Positions 6,217-9,157 of a DNA stretch of 9,157 nucleotides are shown piece by piece. The position numbers and the translations under genes are program-made. This stretch comes from Chloroflexota bacterium (lineage in GTDB: Bacteria; Chloroflexota; Limnocylindria; Limnocylindrales; CSP1-4), in contig JAJYEB010000057.1 in assembly GCA_021790375.1 (NCBI GenBank), forward strand, positions 1 through 9,157, in the 5' to 3' direction. Each line of letters begins with the position of its first letter. Position 1 is the first letter of the stretch. The notes under the pieces were generated by a model. The model was not told the DNA's origin. It was given only the letters and a program-made list of their open reading frames with translations, and made no database searches.

Positions 6217-6244
6217 ATTATAGAACGGACGTTCTCTATGTCCA
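6217..6244 (-). promoter_or_regulatory. dnaE2 promoter, sigma-70 type
   Basis: On the minus strand, the -35 box TGGACA (6244-6239) is separated by 16 bases from a perfect -10 box TATAAT (6222-6217). Transcription would begin near 6210, giving a leader of about 17 bases that contains the GGAAGGA site. The LexA palindrome fills most of the spacer, so bound repressor would block RNA polymerase. Confidence 0.8.
6222..6235. promoter_or_regulatory. LexA (SOS) box in the dnaE2 promoter
   Basis: AGAACGGACGTTCT is a perfect 5-bp inverted repeat around a 4-base centre. It matches the GAAC-N4-GTTC core of Gram-positive/actinobacterial LexA operators. Its position between the -35 and -10 boxes is what a repressor operator requires. 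dnaE2 is a classic LexA regulon member, which supports the reading. Confidence 0.88.
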
Positions 6245-6258
6245 GCGTCCCAGCGCCT

Positions 6259-6279
6259 GTGCCGGGCCGTCACCGGCAC
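6259..6279 (-). terminator. Hairpin 1 downstream of the ABC operon
   Basis: Perfect 7-bp stem GTGCCGG/CCGGCAC with a 7-base loop, between the permease stop and the dnaE2 promoter. There is no T-run on either strand, so a rho-independent terminator is only possible. It could also insulate dnaE2 from read-through. Confidence 0.4.
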
Positions 6280-6284
6280 GATCG

Positions 6285-6309
6285 GGGAGCCGGTCGACCG
6301 GTGGCTCCC
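6285..6309 (-). terminator. Hairpin 2 downstream of the ABC operon
   Basis: Stem GGGAGCC/GGCTCCC (7 bp) around an 11-base loop containing GGTCGACCGGT, 24 bases past the permease stop. It lies in tandem with the hairpin at 6259-6279. The absence of a T-run keeps confidence low. Confidence 0.4.
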
Positions 6310-6333
6310 GCCGGCACGCGGGCGGTGGATCGG

Positions 6334-7071
6334 TCAGTCCAGGATCAGTCTCGCCCGCTGGAACCGGGCCATCGCCGCGGCGAGCAGGAGCAGGTCCGCG
6401 AGCGCAAGGAGCACCGCCGCCCCGACCCCGATCGTCACCCAATCGAGGCCGTTCAGCGCCGTGACCACCTGGTGCCGGACGTCCGGCGGCAGCACCTGGA
6501 GCACCAGCACCGGCACCAGGACGACCGCGAAGATCGCCAGGTTCATGTTCTGCGCCGCCTGGCGCACGGTCGGCGCCCGCAGGGCCACCAGCGCGCCCCC
6601 GCACGCCACGAGCCCCGCGCCGAGCAGCCCGAACCCGCCGAGCAGCACGACGGCGATCGGCTCGTACAGCAGGATGCCGTGACCCGCGTTCGCCACGTTC
6701 ACCGTGACCAGGCCGACGATGGCGCTGACCACCATGAAGCCCCACCCGTAGGCCACCGCCGCGACGATCTTGCCGAGCAGGATCGAGCGATCCGAGAGCC
6801 GGCTCGCCAGCAGCGTCTCCAGCGTGTGCCGCTCGCGCTCACCCGCGATGCCGTCGGCCACCATCCCGCTCGCCAGCAGCAGCGGCACCCACGCGAACGG
6901 CAGGATGGCGGCGGGCTCGCGGACCAGGTCGGGCCCGATCTGCAGCGGCAGGAACACACCGAAGACCAGGAACGAGAACACCAGGCCGCGGAGCGACCTG
7001 CGCAGCGTGCCCGACTGCAGCAGCACCTCTCGCAGGTCCTTCCAGGCGATGGTCAGGACGTCGGCGATCAC
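6334..7071 (-). CDS. ABC-2 type transporter permease
   Basis: Membrane subunit of an exporter; the substrate cannot be told from sequence. The 245-residue protein has about six membrane segments, near 29-45, 53-70, 100-123, 135-160, 175-194 and 213-234. GERERHTLETLLASRLSDRS (77-96) is the cytoplasmic coupling-type motif typical of NatB/ABC-2 permeases. I chose the GTG start at 7071 because GGAGG (7085-7081) sits 9 bases upstream and the amphipathic N-terminus IADVLTIAWKDLRE is typical of the family. It lies 64 bases after the ATPase stop on the same strand, so the two are probably one operon. Its start overlaps the stop of a 22-codon mini-ORF (GTGA), suggesting coupled translation. Length is normal and no defect is visible. 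Confidence 0.9.
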   Translation of the reverse strand: MIADVLTIAWKDLREVLLQSGTLRRSLRGLVFSFLVFGVFLPLQIGPDLVREPAAILPFAWVPLLLASGMVADGIAGERERHTLETLLASRLSDRSILLGKIVAAVAYGWGFMVVSAIVGLVTVNVANAGHGILLYEPIAVVLLGGFGLLGAGLVACGGALVALRAPTVRQAAQNMNLAIFAVVLVPVLVLQVLPPDVRHQVVTALNGLDWVTIGVGAAVLLALADLLLLAAAMARFQRARLILD

Positions 7072-7136
7072 GGCGCGCCACCTCCGGCCACGACGCGTGG
7101 CGCCGTCAGGCCACCTGTCACCAGCGGCATCGTCAT
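7068..7136 (-). CDS. Possible 22-residue bridging mini-ORF between ATPase and permease
   Basis: An ATG overlaps the ATPase stop codon as TGATG. The short frame (MTMPLVTGGLTAPRV, then VAGGGAP) ends in a TGA that overlaps the permease GTG start as GTGA. The arrangement would carry ribosomes across the 64-base gap and also covers the permease Shine-Dalgarno site. The peptide itself resembles nothing I know. It may be a coupling device or a chance frame in GC-rich DNA. Confidence 0.3.
   Translation of the reverse strand: MTMPLVTGGLTAPRVVAGGGAP
7081..7085 (-). promoter_or_regulatory. Ribosome binding site of the permease
   Basis: GGAGG on the minus strand, within GGAGGTGG, lies 9 bases before the GTG at 7071. 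It decides the non-ATG start. Confidence 0.65.
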
Positions 7137-8068
7137 CACGCGTCGGTCCCCACGAGCGCCATGAACGCCTCCTCGAGATCGGCGCCGCCCTTCCGCACCT
7201 CGTCGATCGCCACCCCCTCGCGCACCAGCAGCGCGACCAGCGGTGACGTGTCCTGGCCGTCGCGCAGACGCAGCGTCATGCGCCCCTCGCCCATCTCGGC
7301 CGTCTCCACCGCGGGTTGGGTTCCGACCAGCTGCACGACCCGCTCGTCGATGCCGCGCCCGGTGACCTCCATGCGGTCCCTCCGTGCCTGTGCCCGCAGC
7401 TCGTCGGGGCGCCCCACGGCCAGCAGGCGTCCGGAACGGATCACCCCCACCTGGTCGCACAGCTTCTCCGCCTCCGCCAGGTTGTGCGTCGTCAGGAAGA
7501 CCGTCACGCCCTCGCGCCGCGCGAGCCGGGTGAGGTCGTCGCGCAGGGCAGCCGCGGCGATGGGGTCCAGCCCGGCCGTCGGCTCGTCGAGGAAGACCAG
7601 GGCCGGGCGATGCAGCAGGGCGCGGGCGACCGCGAGCTTCTGCTTCATGCCCCGGCTCCAGGACCCCACGATCTCGCGACGGCGATCCCACAACCCCAGC
7701 CCCGTGAGCAGGTCCCGCACACGCTCCCGGCGCTCGTCGGGCCGCAGGTGCCACACTCTGGCGTAGAAGTCCAGGTTGTCCTGGGCCGTCATCCGCTCGT
7801 ACAACCCGGAGTACTCGAGCAGTGCCCCGCAGCGGTTCCTGATCGCGCCCGGGTCCGTCCGCGCATCCTGCCCCAGCACGGTGGCCGTCCCGCTGGTCGG
7901 CTCGAGCAGGCCCAGCAGCAGGCGGATGGTCGTGGTCTTGCCCGAGCCGTTGGGGCCCAGGAACCCGAAGATCGCGCCCGCCGGGACCTCGAGCGACAGC
8001 CTGTCGACCGCGCGAAGCGTGCCGAAGTCGCGGGTCAGATCGGTCGTCCGGATCGCGCAGTCACTCAC
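7136..8068 (-). CDS. ABC-2 type transporter ATP-binding protein
   Basis: Cytoplasmic ATPase that powers the adjacent permease. Numbering from the ATG at 8077 (313 residues): Walker A GPNGSGKTT at 41-49, an ABC signature variant WSRGMKQK at 140-147, Walker B LVFLDEP at 160-166, D-loop AGLD at 168-171 and switch histidine H198 in TTH. A C-terminal extension of about 80 residues is common in the multidrug/lantibiotic/Nat-type exporter ATPases. The frame stays open up to 8239, but bases 8099-8230 are a 22-bp noncoding repeat that gives an Arg/Gly/Pro leader unlike the family. GGAGG (8083-8079) is 10 bases from the GTG at 8068 but only 1 base from the ATG at 8077, so I prefer the GTG (310 residues). 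It is first in the operon with the permease; substrate unknown. Confidence 0.9.
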   Translation of the reverse strand: MSDCAIRTTDLTRDFGTLRAVDRLSLEVPAGAIFGFLGPNGSGKTTTIRLLLGLLEPTSGTATVLGQDARTDPGAIRNRCGALLEYSGLYERMTAQDNLDFYARVWHLRPDERRERVRDLLTGLGLWDRRREIVGSWSRGMKQKLAVARALLHRPALVFLDEPTAGLDPIAAAALRDDLTRLARREGVTVFLTTHNLAEAEKLCDQVGVIRSGRLLAVGRPDELRAQARRDRMEVTGRGIDERVVQLVGTQPAVETAEMGEGRMTLRLRDGQDTSPLVALLVREGVAIDEVRKGGADLEEAFMALVGTDA

Positions 8069-8078
8069 CCGATGCATG

Positions 8079-8083
8079 CCTCC
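8079..8083 (-). promoter_or_regulatory. Ribosome binding site of the ABC ATPase
   Basis: GGAGG on the minus strand is 10 bases before the GTG at 8068 and only 1 base before the ATG at 8077. This argues for the GTG start. Confidence 0.5.
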
Positions 8084-8098
8084 GCAGAGCCGCTGGTC

Positions 8099-8230
8099 GC
8101 CAGACCCGATCGACCCGTTGCCAGAACCGATTGGGCCTGGTCGCCTGAATTGACCGACCTGACCGCCGGAACTGATCGACCTGGCCGGCCGCACCGATCG
8201 GCCCGGCCGTCGGAAGCGATTGTAGGGGCC
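8099..8230. repeat. Degenerate 22-bp iterated repeat, six units, in the divergent intergenic region
   Basis: Units start at 8099, 8120, 8143, 8165, 8187 and 8209 (lengths 21, 23, 22, 22, 22, 22). They follow the pattern GCC-x-GAAC-x-GAT-CGACC-TGGCC. Ends such as GCCAG/CTGGC are roughly inverted, and the GATCGACC-like centre sits every two helical turns. The array lies between the divergent ABC operon and the microprotein gene. It could be an array of protein-binding sites or the leader RNA of the ABC operon. Confidence 0.65.
8219..8224 (-). promoter_or_regulatory. Candidate -10 box for the ABC operon
   Basis: TACAAT on the minus strand differs from TATAAT at one base. No good -35 box is seen 16-18 bases upstream. 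If used, the transcript would have a leader of about 140 bases made of the 22-bp repeats. Confidence 0.25.
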
Positions 8231-8253
8231 CGGTTCCACGGCGCCGTCCGAGG

Positions 8254-8259
8254 TATCCT
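8254..8259 (+). promoter_or_regulatory. Candidate -10 box for a leaderless microprotein transcript
   Basis: TATCCT fits the TANNNT pattern and ends 6 bases before the ATG at 8266. A start site at +1 would fall on the ATG itself, as in leaderless mRNAs of actinobacteria and Deinococcus. No Shine-Dalgarno is visible before this ATG, and the -35 region is poor. Confidence 0.35.
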
Positions 8260-8265
8260 CGGCCC

Positions 8266-8373
8266 ATGCGACCGACCACCCGTGACTTCGTCGGCATCGG
8301 GATCTTCATCATCGTGCTCGTCGCGCTTCTCGTCGTGTTCGTGGCAGCAGCTCTCCCGCCGGGACACCCCTGA
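8266..8373 (+). CDS. 35-residue single-span membrane microprotein
   Basis: I do not recognise this family. The product has a short polar start (MRPTTRDFVG). One hydrophobic span follows (about residues 9-29, beginning IGIFIIVLVALLVV), then a short Pro/Gly tail (LPPGHP). Its TGA overlaps the ATG of the following lipoprotein as TGATG, a strong sign of coupled translation and hence that it is expressed. A -10-like TATCCT just upstream may make a leaderless message. It is probably an inner-membrane peptide acting with, or simply upstream of, the lipoprotein. The clean hydrophobic span without stop codons and the 4-base junction argue against chance, but the size makes it uncertain. Confidence 0.6.
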   Translation: MRPTTRDFVGIGIFIIVLVALLVVFVAAALPPGHP

Positions 8374-8891
8374 TGCGCGTGCGCCTCGCCGCGTGCGCGG
8401 CGCTCCTCCTGATCCTTGGTGCATGCACCGCCGGCGGAACGGCCAGTCCACGGCCGGCGACCGCCTCGCCCGCGACCGCGTCGCCCGCGACCGCGTCGCA
8501 GGTTGTCGCGTCGCAGGGACCCGCCGCCACACCGGCCGCCTCGATCGCCACCACCGACACCTCGTGGGGCGTGGTCCTCGACCAGGCTCCCTCCACGTTC
8601 CCGCGATACCCGGGCGCGGCCGACGCCAACGGCGCCACCTCCGACCCGGTCACGCAGTCCGTCTCGACCAGCGCCCCGGTCTCCACGGTCAGCGGCTGGT
8701 ACGCCACGGCGCTCTCCCCGATCGGATACAAGCAGACCAGCATCAGCAACCCTGCCGAGGACGGCTCAGTGGTGGCCGAGTTCGACGGCGGCAGCCTCGG
8801 CTCCGGCTGCAGGGCGCAGATCACGTACAAGCCCATGGGCTCCCTGACGCTCATCTTCGTGCTGGTCGCGGCGGGCTGCCCGGCGAGCTGA
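8373..8891 (+). CDS. Hypothetical secreted lipoprotein
   Basis: The 172-residue product begins with a lipoprotein signal peptide: MRVR, a hydrophobic core, and a lipobox LGAC with Cys18 as the lipidation site. A flexible Ala/Thr/Ser/Pro linker follows (about residues 20-55), built partly from ATASP repeats. The mature part (about 56-172) contains SWGVVLDQAPSTFPRYPGA and GWYATALSPIGYKQTS, and ends FVLVAAGCPAS. Its two cysteines, in GSGCRAQ and AAGCPAS, could form a disulfide. I do not recognise the domain. It would be anchored outside the cytoplasmic membrane. The start overlaps the microprotein stop (TGATG), and no strong Shine-Dalgarno is visible, consistent with coupling. No link to the neighbouring exporter is shown by sequence. 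Confidence 0.82.
   Translation: MRVRLAACAALLLILGACTAGGTASPRPATASPATASPATASQVVASQGPAATPAASIATTDTSWGVVLDQAPSTFPRYPGAADANGATSDPVTQSVSTSAPVSTVSGWYATALSPIGYKQTSISNPAEDGSVVAEFDGGSLGSGCRAQITYKPMGSLTLIFVLVAAGCPAS
8457..8501 (+). repeat. 15-bp tandem repeat x3 in the lipoprotein linker
   Basis: Units at 8457, 8472 and 8487 (GCGACCGC, then STCG and CCC or CAG) encode ATASP, ATASP and ATASQ. The array is in frame with the lipoprotein and lies in the flexible linker after the lipidated cysteine. Confidence 0.85.
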
Positions 8892-9111
8892 CGTCTGGCA
8901 GCCGGCAGGCGGGCCCGTCCCGGCCGGGGTGTGCCGCCACGATCTTCCGGACCGGCGCGCATGCCTGCCGACCAGAAGTGCGAATCTCCCGCACGGGGCG
9001 CGTCACACCGGCGTGGCTCTCTTCGTCATCTGGGTACCACCATCTCCCCACTGGTGCGGCCGTGGTCGGTCCGGGTTCTCCTCCTCCCCGGCTCGGAAAG
9101 CGGCGCTCGAT

Positions 9112-9141
9112 CTCGACCCCGGCCACACGGCCGGGGTCGAG
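9112..9141. terminator. Strong 13-bp hairpin downstream of the lipoprotein
   Basis: CTCGACCCCGGCC and GGCCGGGGTCGAG form a perfect 13-bp stem around the loop ACAC. It lies about 220 bases after the lipoprotein stop. No T-run follows on either strand. It could be a bidirectional terminator, or a palindrome belonging to whatever gene lies beyond the window. Between 8892 and 9111 I see no convincing gene. Confidence 0.5.
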
Positions 9142-9157
9142 TCGTACTCGGGGCGCG

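Noticed and set aside
8078..8239. N-terminal extension of the ABC ATPase
   Set aside because: The added residues are translation of the 22-bp noncoding array, unlike the family, and the Shine-Dalgarno site points to a start at 8068 (or 8077).
8411..8440. A seventh copy of the dispersed element (GATCCT, TGCACC, GGAACGG order)
   Set aside because: The match needs several gaps and coincides with the lipobox-coding segment, where sequence is constrained by the signal peptide.
8978..8994. A tRNA-like arm (5-bp GTGCG/CGCAC stem with a 7-base loop)
   Set aside because: The loop lacks the T-loop or anticodon pattern on either strand, and no other tRNA arms can be folded around it.
8851..9126. A 91-codon minus-strand frame overlapping the lipoprotein end
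   Set aside because: No ribosome binding site, no recognisable domain, it begins in a hairpin and overlaps a better-supported gene.

Overview
The window is very GC-rich and reads as chromosomal DNA from a high-GC, probably Gram-positive-lineage bacterium. An actinobacterial or Chloroflexota-like host fits two things: a GAAC-N4-GTTC LexA box of the Bacillus/Mycobacterium/Chloroflexi type, and an actinobacterial-style DnaE2. The exact phylum cannot be settled from this sequence alone.

Layout, left to right. At 12-323 (+) lies the end, or all, of a small membrane protein with a basic tail. At 324-601 is the gap between two convergent genes, most of it a 73-bp direct repeat. At 602-6193 (-) is one uninterrupted 1863-codon gene for the error-prone, SOS-type DNA polymerase III alpha subunit DnaE2/ImuC. 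Its promoter (TGGACA, 16 bp, TATAAT) carries a perfect LexA-type palindrome in the spacer. At 6334-8068 (-) is an ABC-2 type exporter: a permease preceded by its ATPase, with a 22-codon mini-ORF bridging them. At 8069-8265 is a divergent intergenic region filled with a degenerate 22-bp iterated repeat. At 8266-8891 (+) a 35-residue single-span membrane microprotein is coupled by TGATG to a secreted lipoprotein. The remaining 266 bases carry a strong 13-bp hairpin and no convincing gene.

The striking feature is dnaE2 itself. Family members are normally about 1050-1100 residues. This one is about 1860 because repeat-rich, low-complexity segments have grown in frame at four or more places. The largest block, about 390 residues, lies between the catalytic PDVDIDF aspartates and the third catalytic aspartate of the palm. 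Every tandem repeat inside the gene has a unit divisible by three (15, 18, 24, 36, 42, 48, 51, 66 bp), whereas the two intergenic arrays have units of 73 and 22 bp. This suggests a repeat-prone genome in which the reading frame of dnaE2 is maintained by selection.

Inside these expansions a dispersed element of about 40 bp occurs about six times, in both orientations. Copies of the same orientation share the same reading phase, which resembles the in-frame palindromic elements known from Rickettsia. This is the best candidate here for something undescribed.

The ABC exporter and the microprotein/lipoprotein pair show no obvious link to the polymerase. No imuA or imuB partner gene lies in the window.
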